Part shown: piece by piece, positions 15,579 to 24,388 of the stretch | Numbering within the stretch: position 1 is the first letter of the stretch | Layout of the letters: every line of letters begins with the position of its first letter | NCBI RefSeq assembly: GCF_000518265.1 | Contig: NZ_JADG01000004.1 | Coordinates: 1 to 64,000 of the forward strand | DNA length: 64,000 bases | Direction of reading: 5' to 3' | Source of the DNA: Actinomadura oligospora ATCC 43269 | GTDB lineage: Bacteria; Actinomycetota; Actinomycetes; Streptosporangiales; Streptosporangiaceae | Made by a program: the position numbers and the translations under genes | The notes under the pieces: generated by a model | What the model was told of the DNA's origin: nothing | Database searches by the model: none | Seen by the model: only the letters and a program-made list of their open reading frames with translations

Positions 15579-16228
15579 TCCCACCGATAACCCACCCCGC
15601 GGACCGTCACCAGATGGTCGGACGCGTCCAGCGTGCCGAGCTTGGTCCGCAGACGGCGCACGAAGGAGTCCAGGGTGTTGTCGCTGACCTGCGCGCCATG
15701 CGGCCAACCGGCCGCGACAAGGGCATGGCGGCGCACCGCCTCGCCCCGCGAGGCGATCAGCCTGCCCAACAACCGGAACTCGGTCGGCGTCAGGCTCTCG
15801 CTCCCTGAACCACAGGTCACGACATGTTTCGCCGGATCCAGAACAACACCGGTCGGCGAGGGGGCAACGGCCGTTCTGCGCAGCAGGGCGCGTACCCGCA
15901 CCAGCAGTTCCGGAACGCCGAACGGCTTGGTGACGTAGTCATCGGCGCCGGCCTCGAAGCCGCTCACCTTGTGATGCATGCCGTCCAGAGCGGTCAGCAT
16001 CAGCACCGGCGCGTCGACACCGCGGGCCCGCAGCGCCACACAGACGTCGCGGCCATCGGCGTCGGGGAGCCCCAGGTCCAGGACGACCAGATCAGGGACC
16101 GGCCCAACATTCCCCAGCAGGCTGTCCGCTGTGGCAGCCACCGAGACGGTATGGCCGTCGTGCTCAAGCACCCTTTTGAGGACGTCGCGAACAGCCGCGT
16201 CGTCCTCGCACACCACGATGAATGCCAC
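15575..16228 (-). CDS. OmpR/PhoB-type response regulator
   Basis: The 217-residue regulator has a receiver domain with the acidic pair E-D-D near 8-10, phosphoacceptor Asp in V-V-L-D-L-G-L-P-D near residue 52 and conserved Lys in V-T-K-P-F near 103, then a winged-helix DNA-binding domain ending in V-T-V-R-G-V-G-Y-R. It is the first gene of the operon and overlaps the kinase by four bases. It probably controls the DUF347 gene and perhaps its own operon. Confidence 0.93.
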   Translation of the reverse strand: MAFIVVCEDDAAVRDVLKRVLEHDGHTVSVAATADSLLGNVGPVPDLVVLDLGLPDADGRDVCVALRARGVDAPVLMLTALDGMHHKVSGFEAGADDYVTKPFGVPELLVRVRALLRRTAVAPSPTGVVLDPAKHVVTCGSGSESLTPTEFRLLGRLIASRGEAVRRHALVAAGWPHGAQVSDNTLDSFVRRLRTKLGTLDASDHLVTVRGVGYRWE

Positions 16229-16491
16229 CCGCTGACCTTACGTGACCGTCCCTGGGGCCAGGGTCACAGCAGCGGAGGTCCGTCACCGCCAGGATCTCCG
16301 GTGATCGAGGCACCCGGCCGGGGCCGGGTACCTCTCACCACGTCCCGGGGCAGAGCACCCGTGGACACACCACCCAATGTGACTCTCGGTAGCTCCTAAT
16401 GTCGCTTGGGTCATCGAGCGCCCAGGTTGCACGACACGAACTCCTCGTTCCGGCAGAGCGGGATGTCCAAAACGCGCCGTTGCCCTCATGA

Positions 16492-16626
16492 CTACCGCCG
16501 GGCCGGTTCGCATGGAGGCCATGCCTCGTATCGGTCGGACAGTCGCTTGTAGTCCGCCGGGAAGCGCAGACCGAACGTCCTCTCCACCGCCGGCCAGTCC
16601 GCCGGAGGAGGCGTGATCACCGATGG
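16492..16626 (-). pseudogene. SMI1/KNR4-type fragment
   Basis: A minus-strand frame reads D-W-P-A-V-E-R-T-F-G-L-R-F-P-A-D-Y-K-R-L, the hallmark start of SMI1/KNR4 (SUKH) domains, and then ends abruptly. Upstream of this block the frame has no SMI1-like sequence and meets an unrelated plus-strand gene fragment at about 16626. SUKH proteins are often immunity proteins against contact-dependent toxins. Only about 40 residues survive. Confidence 0.6.
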
Positions 16627-16800
16627 CCCGATGGTGGCCTCAAGATCGACAAGCCATGGGACAGCGACACCCTCTTCAACACGCTCACCGACCCTGCCCG
16701 CCCGTTCGACGACTTCAAGTTCGCCGAATCCGACGGGCTCCACGCCGGAGCGACCGAAGACCTCTGCACCTGGATCATCAAGGAACTCGCCAAGGCCTGA
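16627..16800 (+). pseudogene. C-terminal fragment of an unidentified gene
   Basis: The plus-strand frame ending at TGA 16798-16800 reads as normal protein (G-G-L-K-I-D-K-P-W, F-D-D-F-K-F-A-E-S-D, then W-I-I-K-E-L-A-K-A). No start codon or upstream coding sequence is present. Its beginning coincides with the end of the SMI1 fragment, so this point is a junction between two broken genes. I do not recognise the family. Confidence 0.45.
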
Positions 16801-16910
16801 CGGCACCCACCGTGACGGGGTCGATGGATCCCAGACGCCCGCCACCAACGACACGTCCGCCGGCCGCCGATCTCACTGGCCACACACCGCCAGTTCTTGG
16901 CCACCAACCG

Positions 16911-17288
16911 TCAGGTTCCGCAACTCACGGCCACACACCTGCACCCAACAGACCGCCTACCAGCACTTTCTTCCCCGGAGGGTCGCCGCGTGGGGCGCAG
17001 GGCGCGGGCCACATCGAGGCCGTCCATGTCGGGCGGACCGAGGTCCAGCAGGACGGCATCGTCGGGCGTGCGGGCGGCTTCGGCCAGGCCGCTTGTGCCG
17101 ATGCGGCTCCAGGCGGGCGCGTAGCCGTTGCTGTGCAGGCCGGTTTCCAGATGGCGGCCGATGATGTCGTCGTCTTCGGTGACGAGGACACGGCTGCGGA
17201 TGCGGTCCGGTGCGGCGGGCGTACGCTTGGTCGACAGCGTGGGAGCACGCGCGAGGATCGGCTCGGTCGGCGAAGGCGGAGCGCTCAC
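16911..17288 (-). pseudogene. Truncated response regulator (receiver domain only, cut)
   Basis: A GTG overlapping the stop of the FtsX permease gene opens a frame with R-V-L-V-T-E-D-D-D and L-L-D-L-G-P-P-D-M-D-G, so it begins as a response regulator with its acidic pocket and phosphoacceptor Asp. After about 95 residues (R-A-L-R) the sequence becomes meaningless, before the conserved Thr and Lys and before any output domain. It was the last gene of the lipoprotein/ABC operon and was cut by a deletion whose other side shows the fragments at 16.5-16.8 kb. Confidence 0.65.
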
Positions 17289-19936
17289 AGGTCACGCAGC
17301 TCCTCCACGGCCGGGCGCTTGGTGCGCCGGATTCCGTTCAGCGCGGCCGCCAGGATGGCGAGCAGAGCGGCGAGCGCGGTGAGCACCAGGTAGGAGCCGG
17401 GGACCGACAGGCTCGTCGGCGGTGGGTCGAAGACTCCGGTCAGCACCTTGACCAGCATTTCGGACAGGGCCCAGCCGATGAGGGCGCCTCCGGCCAGGCC
17501 GGCCGTGGCCAGGAGGAGGGCTTCGGTGAGGACCATGCCGCGCAGCTGCCGGCTTTTGGCGCCGAGGACGGTGGCGATGGCGAAGGTGCGGCGGCGTTCG
17601 GCGAGGCCGAGGGCGAGGACGAGTCCGCCCGCTCCGGCGGCCAGCAGGACCGCGAAGGCGAGTTCGATGCGGGTGAGTCCGGCGAGGTCGACGGAGGTCA
17701 GGCTGGTGCCGACGGTGCCGCGGGTCTGGGTGAGGTCGGTGACGGTGGCGCTGGTGCCGAGCTGGTGGCGCAGTTGTGCGGCGATCTGCTTCTGGTGGGT
17801 GCCGCCGGTGTCGAGGAGGAAGGCGCCGACCGCGTCGCTGCCGGTCGCTCTTGCGATGTAGGAGGCGTTGGCGACGAAGAAGCTGTCCTTGGGGGCGGTG
17901 GGGAATTCCTTGGCGATTCCGGCGTAGTGGAAGGGGACCGTGCGCAGGGCCTTGGTGCGGGCGTCCTGGATGCGCAGGTTGACAGTGTCGCCCGGGGAGA
18001 GCTGGAAGTCGTTGACGGTCTCCACGCTGACCAGCAGGTTGTCCGGACGCTGGGCCAGCTTTTGCATGAGCTGGTGTGCGGTGCCGCCGGCGAAGTAGGC
18101 GTCCTGGAGTGACGTGGCCTTCGCGATGGTGCCGGGGCGGACGCCGTAGAGGTCCTGCAGGTCGGAGCCGACGTACGCGAAGCGGTGCTGGATCGGTTCG
18201 GCGTGCCGGACGCCGGAGATCTTCAGGGCGGATCCTGCGGCGGGAGGGACGTGGGCGCCGGGCGGTTCGGTGACCGTGACGTCGGCACCGTTGGTCAGCC
18301 GGGCGTCGACCTCGGCTTGCTGCTGGTAGGTGGCGTTGAAGACAGCGGTGGACACCGCGAAGGACACGGCGAGGGCGAGCAGCACGATCGAGCGGGCGAG
18401 CGGGCGGCGGCGCCGGGCGAGGGTGGCGGCCGTGGTGCCTGCCAGGGTCGCGGTGAGCGGGCGAGCCAGCCGGGCCAGGGCGGGGCGGCCGTGGGCGAGG
18501 GTGAGCAGGGTGAGCCGCCAGACCAGCAGGGCGGAACCGATCCACAACAGGGCCGGGCCGAGGAAGGCCCAGTACGACACGGAGATGCTGGGCACGCCCT
18601 CCGGGGCGAGGACGAGGGCGTACTGGTTGCCGGAGGAGGCGCGGAAGATGAACCAGGAGCCGACCAGCAAGATGAAGTCCAGGCCGTAGCGCATCCACCA
18701 CGGGCTGCGGGTGCTGCGGGCGCCGGACTCCTTGCGGGTCTCGGCGACGGTCACCCTGCGCAGGTCGCGCAGGGCTGGAATCAGAACGGCCCCGGCGGCC
18801 ACGGCTGCGCCGAGGGCGAAGGCGATGCCGTACCAGGCGGCCCGGGTGCCCGCGCTCGCCCCGAAAGAAGCTTGGCCGAAAGCGAGGCGGCCGGTCAGTG
18901 CGGCGATACCCAATCCGGCCAGGCCGCCGACGAGACCGATCAGGGCCGCTTCGAGGACCGCGAGGGCGGTGATCTGGCGGGGGCGCAGGCCGCGCAGCCG
19001 CAGCAGGCCCTGCTCCTGACGGCGGCGCTCACCGCCGGCGGAGGCGACCGCGGCGGTCAGCGCGGCGGCGAGGACGGCGCCGGGCACGCCGAGGAAGAGG
19101 AAGAGGATCTGGGCGTACAGGGCGTCCTGGCGGGCGGAGTCGAGGGCGGCGCCGACGTTGTTGCCGACCAGCGCCGCGCCCGCCGAGCGAGCCTCCAGGT
19201 TGTGGGCGGCGCCGGTGACGGCGGTGAAGGCGGCGGCCGGATCGGCGGGCAGCCGGGCGTCGTCACGGGCCACGTGGATCTGCGCGGTGACCGCAGTGGC
19301 GCCCCGCGTGAGCGCGGTGAACCGGGCGGCGGGCAGGAGGACGACGTTGTCCGGCGGGGCCGTGGGCTGGGACTGGCTGGGGGCGCCGACGGTCTGGAAG
19401 AGGGAGTCGGCCTGGGGCAGGTCGACCACGCCGTCCACCCTCACCTGCTTCAGCCCGGCGCCGGGGAGGCGGACGCCGATGGTGTCACCGGGGGCTGCGT
19501 GCAGGTTGGAGGCGGTCTGCTGGGCCAGCAGGACGCCGGTCGGGGAGCCCGACAGCGTGCGGATGGCGTCGGGGAACAGCCGGCGGTAGCCCTCGGGCAG
19601 GCCGAGGGCCATGCCAGGGCCGGTGCTCTGGGTGCTGCCCTGCACGCGGGCGGTCAACCCGGTGGTGTGGGCGTAGCCGACCAGCAGCGCGGCGCGGGTG
19701 CCGGGTGCCTGGCGGACCAGGGACATCACCGTGCCGGGGTCGGCGCCGGGCTGCACCTGGACCTGCCAGTCGACCGCGACCGAGCGCACGGCGCGCTGGG
19801 TCATGGTCGCCTTCGACGCCGTGAGGAAGGACCCCAGCGCGGCGACGAGGGCGACCGCGAGTGCGACGCCGGCCACTGCGGCCAGCAGGCGTCCGGTGCG
19901 ATGGCGGGCCAGGCCGGCGGCCCACGCGGTGATCAC
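17285..19936 (-). CDS. MacB/FtsX-type ABC transporter permease, duplicated core
   Basis: The 883-residue membrane protein has an N-terminal anchor, a large extracytoplasmic region (about 40-270), a three-helix FtsX block (about 270-400), two central helices (about 425-480), a second extracytoplasmic region and a C-terminal FtsX block (about 750-870). This is the layout of large actinobacterial FtsX permeases that couple ATP hydrolysis to mechanical work on, or export of, envelope lipoproteins and peptides. Its GTG start overlaps the upstream ATPase stop by four bases. With two different ATPases and a lipoprotein upstream, it is the only transmembrane component of the operon. Confidence 0.9.
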   Translation of the reverse strand: MITAWAAGLARHRTGRLLAAVAGVALAVALVAALGSFLTASKATMTQRAVRSVAVDWQVQVQPGADPGTVMSLVRQAPGTRAALLVGYAHTTGLTARVQGSTQSTGPGMALGLPEGYRRLFPDAIRTLSGSPTGVLLAQQTASNLHAAPGDTIGVRLPGAGLKQVRVDGVVDLPQADSLFQTVGAPSQSQPTAPPDNVVLLPAARFTALTRGATAVTAQIHVARDDARLPADPAAAFTAVTGAAHNLEARSAGAALVGNNVGAALDSARQDALYAQILFLFLGVPGAVLAAALTAAVASAGGERRRQEQGLLRLRGLRPRQITALAVLEAALIGLVGGLAGLGIAALTGRLAFGQASFGASAGTRAAWYGIAFALGAAVAAGAVLIPALRDLRRVTVAETRKESGARSTRSPWWMRYGLDFILLVGSWFIFRASSGNQYALVLAPEGVPSISVSYWAFLGPALLWIGSALLVWRLTLLTLAHGRPALARLARPLTATLAGTTAATLARRRRPLARSIVLLALAVSFAVSTAVFNATYQQQAEVDARLTNGADVTVTEPPGAHVPPAAGSALKISGVRHAEPIQHRFAYVGSDLQDLYGVRPGTIAKATSLQDAYFAGGTAHQLMQKLAQRPDNLLVSVETVNDFQLSPGDTVNLRIQDARTKALRTVPFHYAGIAKEFPTAPKDSFFVANASYIARATGSDAVGAFLLDTGGTHQKQIAAQLRHQLGTSATVTDLTQTRGTVGTSLTSVDLAGLTRIELAFAVLLAAGAGGLVLALGLAERRRTFAIATVLGAKSRQLRGMVLTEALLLATAGLAGGALIGWALSEMLVKVLTGVFDPPPTSLSVPGSYLVLTALAALLAILAAALNGIRRTKRPAVEELRDL

Positions 19937-20595
19937 GGCACTTCCTCGGGTGCGAGCAGCCGGCCGTCCCGCATGGTGCGCCGGGTGGTGAGCCGGGTGG
20001 CGATGGCCGGGTCGTGGGTGGTGACGACGAGGCCGGCACCGGTGTGGTCTGCGGCGGTCAGCAGGGCGTCCAGGACGCGGGCGCCGGTGGTGTGGTCGAG
20101 GCGGCCGGTGGGTTCGTCCGCGAGGATCAGGCGTGGGGACTGGGCCAGCACCCGGGCGACGGCCACCCGCTGGGCCTGACCGCCGGAGATCTCCTCGGGC
20201 AGGCGGTCGGCCAGGTCGGCCGCGTCGACCAGGGCGAGCGCCGCCAGGGCGGCCTGCCGCGCCTCGTCCTCCGGCCGGTCGGCGAGGACCAGGGGGAGAG
20301 CCGTGTTCTCGGCCACGTTCAGGGCCGGGATCAGGCTGTCGCCCTGGAAGACCAGACCGATGTCGTACGGGCCCAGGGAGGCGGCCCGGGTCACCGTGCC
20401 GCTGGTGGGCTGCTCGAGTCCCGCCAGCAGGTGCAGCAGGGAACTCTTCCCGGACCCGGAGGGGCCGACGACCGCGAGCCGGTCGCCGGACCCGATCTCC
20501 AGGTTGGCGCCGTGCACCGCCACGACCGCCTGCGTGTCCCGGCCGAAGGTCAGGGCCGCGTCGGTGCAGGCGACGAGCACCTCATCGCGTGTCAT
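19933..20595 (-). CDS. ABC transporter ATP-binding protein (LolD/MacB-type), second of two
   Basis: The 220-residue ATPase has Walker A G-P-S-G-S-G-K-S near 43, Q-loop V-F-Q-G-D, signature I-S-G-G-Q-A-Q-R, Walker B L-I-L-A-D-E-P-T and switch His in T-T-H-D-P. The A-D-E-P-T-G form is typical of LolD/MacB-like ATPases that work with FtsX permeases. It overlaps the preceding ATPase by 14 bases and the permease by four. Confidence 0.92.
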   Translation of the reverse strand: MTRDEVLVACTDAALTFGRDTQAVVAVHGANLEIGSGDRLAVVGPSGSGKSSLLHLLAGLEQPTSGTVTRAASLGPYDIGLVFQGDSLIPALNVAENTALPLVLADRPEDEARQAALAALALVDAADLADRLPEEISGGQAQRVAVARVLAQSPRLILADEPTGRLDHTTGARVLDALLTAADHTGAGLVVTTHDPAIATRLTTRRTMRDGRLLAPEEVP

Positions 20596-21325
20596 CGTGA
20601 GCCTCCTGCCGCAGCGGGCTCCGGTCTGGGGCCGAGGCGTCGGCGACCCTTCCGTCGTCCAGCGTGATCACGCGGTCCGCGCTGCGGACGACTTCGGCGC
20701 TGTGCGTCACGATCAGCACCGCGCACCCCTGCGCGGCCCGGTCCCGCAGCATGGTGAGCACCAGCTGCTCCGTGTCACCGTCCAGTTCACCGGTCGGCTC
20801 GTCGGCCAGCAGCACGTCGGGCGAGTTGGCCAGCGCGACGGCCAGCCCGGCCCTGGCCAGCTCTCCGCCGGACAGCTGCAAGGGCAGGGCGTGCCCCCGG
20901 TCACCGAGTCCCACCTGACCCAGGAGCTCTTTGACGGAAACGGCGGGCTTACGACCCATGGCCTGCTGGGGCAGGCGGACGTTGTCCCGCACGCTCAGGT
21001 GCGGCAGCAGATTGCGGGTCTGCAGCAGTACGCCGATGTGCCGGGCGCGCAGCCGGGCCCGCTCGGTCTCGGGCCGGTGGCTGATCCGCACACCGCCCAC
21101 ACGAACCTCGCCGCCGGAGGGCTCGTCTATCCCCGCCAGACACGCCAGCAGGGTCGACTTGCCCGCACCTGAGGGCCCCACGACCGCGACGGTCTCGCCC
21201 CGCCGCACCCGCAGCGACACCCCGCGCAGCGCAAGGATCTCCTCCTCACCGGCCCGGTAGAAGCGATACAGCTCGCGGGCGGCCAGGGCGTCCTCATCCA
21301 GCCGGGAGGCGGGCAGCGGTCTCAC
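20582..21325 (-). CDS. ABC transporter ATP-binding protein (LolD/MacB-type), first of two
   Basis: The 247-residue ATPase has Walker A G-P-S-G-A-G-K-S, Q-loop L-L-Q-T-R, Walker B V-L-L-A-D-E-P-T-G and switch His in V-T-H-S-A. The signature is L-S-G-G-E-L-A-R rather than the usual L-S-G-G-x-x-Q-R, so the Gln is missing. With the second ATPase next door, the pair may form a heterodimer with one degenerate signature. I start it at the GTG that overlaps the lipoprotein stop; a GTG 33 bases upstream would lie inside the lipoprotein gene. Confidence 0.9.
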   Translation of the reverse strand: MRPLPASRLDEDALAARELYRFYRAGEEEILALRGVSLRVRRGETVAVVGPSGAGKSTLLACLAGIDEPSGGEVRVGGVRISHRPETERARLRARHIGVLLQTRNLLPHLSVRDNVRLPQQAMGRKPAVSVKELLGQVGLGDRGHALPLQLSGGELARAGLAVALANSPDVLLADEPTGELDGDTEQLVLTMLRDRAAQGCAVLIVTHSAEVVRSADRVITLDDGRVADASAPDRSPLRQEAHDDTR

Positions 21326-21954
21326 CGCCAGGCGAAGGAGTCGCTGACGATGCGCCACGGGTCGACGTTGTCGGCGTTGACCGGGCCGGACAGCGTCAGA
21401 TCCACCTCATGGCCGGACCGGTAGAAGGCGTATCGCTCGAACGCGTCGCGCACCACCTTGCCGGTGACCGGGTCCTTCGCCGAGTCACCCTGATAGGTCA
21501 GCAGGACGACAGGGCCGGCGTGCCGGGTCACCTCCGACACCTTCGGCGCGGCGAACCTCGGCACCTGAGAGCGCAGCTGCGGGATGACCGTGTTGGTGAC
21601 CGAGCCGGTCGTAGGCGCCGTGGAGGAGGTGACCGCCGTGATCCTCACGGTGTTCAGCTTGTCCGTGAACACCGTGCTGCTCCCCTGCTCGGAGCGGGCC
21701 CAGCCCTCGGGCACCTTCACCGTGAAACCGGTGAAGGCTCCACCGGTTGGGCGGTAAACGACATACACCTGGTTGTCGGGAATGTCACCGGGCGGATTGG
21801 ACTCGGTGGGCGCCGGGGCGGGCTGGCCGTTGCCGCCGCGCGCGGAGGAAGCCGGCGGTGCTGTCCTCGTCGGGCCGGAACCGGCACAGCCCACGGTCAC
21901 CACCGCGATGAGCGCCAGTGCGACGACCTCACATGTCCGCGCATGTGCTGCCAT
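21322..21954 (-). CDS. Lipoprotein of unknown function, head of the ABC operon
   Basis: The 210-residue protein starts with a signal peptide and lipobox V-T-V-G-C (Cys near 23), then a Pro/Ser-rich linker and a single soluble domain with alternating beta-strand-like segments ending in W-R-I-V-S-D-S-F-A-W. I do not recognise a named domain. GGAGG lies nine bases before the ATG at 21954, which I prefer over a far upstream GTG. It is translationally coupled to the first ATPase, so it is likely the extracytoplasmic partner or client of the FtsX-type transporter. Confidence 0.8.
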   Translation of the reverse strand: MAAHARTCEVVALALIAVVTVGCAGSGPTRTAPPASSARGGNGQPAPAPTESNPPGDIPDNQVYVVYRPTGGAFTGFTVKVPEGWARSEQGSSTVFTDKLNTVRITAVTSSTAPTTGSVTNTVIPQLRSQVPRFAAPKVSEVTRHAGPVVLLTYQGDSAKDPVTGKVVRDAFERYAFYRSGHEVDLTLSGPVNADNVDPWRIVSDSFAWR

Positions 21955-22104
21955 GGCCACTGCCCTCCAAGGAGCCCCAGAGCGGACGATCATGACATCC
22001 ACGCTAGGAATCGGCTGGTCAACAGCCTGCTCGCCGAGGGTTAGACGATGGCAAAGCGTGGACCGCATCCCGCGCACCCGGCCGAGCCGCCGCACCATGG
22101 GGGC

Positions 22105-22215
22105 ATGAGCCAGCGCGTGGCGTGAGTCACCCTCACCGCTGCCCTGGTCGCCGTTGCCCTGTTGGCTGTCCCCCTGGCCGTGGTCATCAGGTCGCCCCTG
22201 TACGCCGGCCAGCGC
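22105..22215 (+). pseudogene. N-terminal remnant of a membrane protein, probably a sensor kinase
   Basis: An ATG at 22105 gives M-S-Q-R-V-A, then an in-frame TGA (22123-22125), then V-T-L-T-A-A-L-V-A-V-A-L-L and further hydrophobic residues up to I-R-S-P-L-Y-A. This looks like the first membrane helix of a sensor histidine kinase or similar receptor. Coding character ends near 22215. It lies upstream of and divergent from the ABC operon, whose last gene is a truncated response regulator, so kinase and regulator may once have formed a pair. Confidence 0.4.
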
Positions 22216-22290
22216 GTCGCCGGTTCGGTGGATTTGACGCGGCCCGCCCGCAGTAGGGGCGTTGGTCGCTCCCCCCGCCGACCGGACTGC

Positions 22291-23412
22291 TCAGCGGAGG
22301 ACCCCGGTGTGGCCGAGGGAGTAGCGGCCGGGCTGCGGGAACACCGACAGGCCGTGCGGGCCGTCCCCGACTCTGATCCGGCGGATCAGCCGTCCGGTGG
22401 ACGTGGAGATCGCGTACACCTCGGAGTTGTAGCGGCCCGACAGCCACAGCACCTTGCCGTCCGCCGAGATCCCGCCCATGTCCGGCGAGCCGCCGCCGGG
22501 CAGCCTCCAGCGATGCGTGACCCGCTCCGTCTTGAACGAGATGAGCGAGATCGTGCCCTCGCCGCGGTTGGTCACATACAGCGTCCTTGAGTCGCGGCTC
22601 ACGTACAGGCCGTGCGCGCCCCTGCCCGTCGGGACGAAGCCGGTCGTGCGGAAAGTCGCCGCGTTGATCTTCCAGACGCCGTTGGACGCCATGTCGGCGA
22701 TGTAGAAGGTCCTCCCGTCGGGAGAGATCTTCACGTCCTGCGGCATCGCGCCGTCCGCCAGTTTGACGACGCCCGTGACCTTCTGCCGGTGGGTGTCCAT
22801 GCGCAGCACGTCGCCGGAGAACTCGCACGCGGTGAGGAAGAAGCTCCCGGACGCCGAGAAGTCGGCATGGTTGGGACCGGTGCACGGTACGTTCACGCGC
22901 CTGTGGACCCGCATCGTGTGGGCGTCCCGGAAGTCGATGCGCTGGAGCCGCTCCGCCATGATGATCGCGAACCGGCCGTCCGGGGTGAAGTACATGTTGT
23001 AGGGGTCGTCGACCGGCACCGGCTTGCCGGGCTTTCCGGTGCGCGGGTCGATCGGGACGAGATCGTTGGAGTCGTTGTCGTTGACCCACAGAGTCCTCAG
23101 GTCCCAGGACGGTACGACGTGCTGCGGCCTGAGGCCGACCTTGAAGCGTCCGACCCGCCTGAACGTCTTCTGGTCCAGCACGATCACGTCGCCGCTCTCC
23201 GAGTCGGGGACGTACACCCGCGCCGGAAGGTCGCGCACCGCAGGGCTGAGCTGCCCGGGCCGGTCGTGTTCGTACAGGTCCAGCGGTGAGTCCGCCACCT
23301 TGGCGGCGGCCTCATCAGGCGTTTGGAGGCGGGTGTGGCCGACGGAACTCCCGGAAGAGCACGCCGCCGCGAGCATTCCTGCGGCGGCCACGGTCATCCA
23401 CCGGCTCTTCAT
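22291..23412 (-). CDS. YVTN-type beta-propeller lipoprotein
   Basis: The 373-residue protein has a lipoprotein signal (L-A-A-A-C, Cys near 18) and a seven-bladed-propeller pattern of repeats of about 42 residues, with phrases such as V-Y-V-P-D-S-E-S-G-D-V, L-W-V-N-D-N-D-S-N and L-Y-V-T-N-R-G-E-G-T. Such YncE-like proteins bind substrates or partners in the periplasm or on the outer face of the membrane; their enzymatic roles are mostly unknown. Its ATG overlaps the stop of the deacetylase gene, so the two proteins are made together and probably act together on the cell surface. Confidence 0.87.
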   Translation of the reverse strand: MKSRWMTVAAAGMLAAACSSGSSVGHTRLQTPDEAAAKVADSPLDLYEHDRPGQLSPAVRDLPARVYVPDSESGDVIVLDQKTFRRVGRFKVGLRPQHVVPSWDLRTLWVNDNDSNDLVPIDPRTGKPGKPVPVDDPYNMYFTPDGRFAIIMAERLQRIDFRDAHTMRVHRRVNVPCTGPNHADFSASGSFFLTACEFSGDVLRMDTHRQKVTGVVKLADGAMPQDVKISPDGRTFYIADMASNGVWKINAATFRTTGFVPTGRGAHGLYVSRDSRTLYVTNRGEGTISLISFKTERVTHRWRLPGGGSPDMGGISADGKVLWLSGRYNSEVYAISTSTGRLIRRIRVGDGPHGLSVFPQPGRYSLGHTGVLR

Positions 23413-24173
23413 GCGCCCATCAGCTCGGAAGCGGTGACGGCCCGCAGTCCGCGGCTGCGCAGGCCGTCCAGGAGGACGGGTAGCGCCTCGACCGTCCCGG
23501 AATGCCCGAGGTGCATGCTCACCACCGAACCTCCCCGCACCTCGCGCAGGACCTTGCGGGTGATGGCCGGCGCACCGGGATCGGTGAAGTCCAGCGAGTC
23601 CACGTCATAGGACAGACAGCCGCGATAGCCCAGCGTCGCGGCCTGAGCGCGGACCCGTCGTGACGCGTGCCGCGTCTGCGACGGACGGAACCAGACCCCC
23701 GCCGTTCCGGTCAGCCTCTTCAGCCGCTCGGCGCACCGGGCGATCTCGGCGTGGGAGTCCGCCTCTGACATCGCGTCGATGTCGCGGTGATTCTGCGTGT
23801 GGTTGCCGAGTTCGTGGCCATTGTCCAGGAACGCCCTCGCCGTGCCCGGCTCTTCGTCCAGCCATCGTCCGACCGCCATGACGGTGACGCGCGCGCCCGC
23901 CGCGTCCACCTCCCGCAGCAGACGTCGAGCGAGCGCCGGGTCACCGGACCCGTGGAACGTCAAAGCCACGGCACGAGCCGTTCGCACGCCGTGCGCGATC
24001 TCTTCCGGCTGCGACCGGACGGGCCGCACGGCCCCGGCGGCGGCAGCCACCGAACCGTGGCCGGGGGTTCTCACGTTCGCACTATGCCGGGAGCTTCCAC
24101 CACACGCGGCACAGAAGCCCACCCCCGCGAGCCCGGCCACACCCGCCAACACAGAACGTCTCCCAATGATCAC
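23409..24173 (-). CDS. NodB-type polysaccharide deacetylase-like lipoprotein
   Basis: The 254-residue protein starts with R-R-S-V-L-A-G and ends its signal in C-A-A-C, so it is an exported lipoprotein, possibly Tat-dependent. The NodB fold is visible: motif 1 is A-L-T-F-H-G-S-G-D instead of T-F-D-D-G-P, motif 2 is G-N-H-T-Q-N-H with both zinc His residues, and motif 3 is W-F-R-P-S. The usual base/ligand Asp pair of motif 1 is replaced by His-Gly with an Asp shifted downstream, so activity on N-acetylated sugars is uncertain. It is co-translated with the propeller lipoprotein. A GTG at residue 8 with GGGAG upstream is an alternative start. Confidence 0.83.
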   Translation of the reverse strand: MIIGRRSVLAGVAGLAGVGFCAACGGSSRHSANVRTPGHGSVAAAAGAVRPVRSQPEEIAHGVRTARAVALTFHGSGDPALARRLLREVDAAGARVTVMAVGRWLDEEPGTARAFLDNGHELGNHTQNHRDIDAMSEADSHAEIARCAERLKRLTGTAGVWFRPSQTRHASRRVRAQAATLGYRGCLSYDVDSLDFTDPGAPAITRKVLREVRGGSVVSMHLGHSGTVEALPVLLDGLRSRGLRAVTASELMGA

Positions 24174-24388
24174 AAAGTGCAGCGTAGGGTCGATCGAATC
24201 TCTTGAGGGTCAACCGTCTCGGCAAGATCGGAAAAGACTTGACGAAGCCTCTTCGCGCCGCTCCCGTGGAGGCGGGGGATGCGCGTATCCGTCCGGTGAC
24301 GTGACTCCTTGAAGCAGTGCGCCGTAACCGCGTACCGGTTCCCCCGACCGGCGTGCAGACGCAGATGAGAAGACCGCACCCCGAGCCA

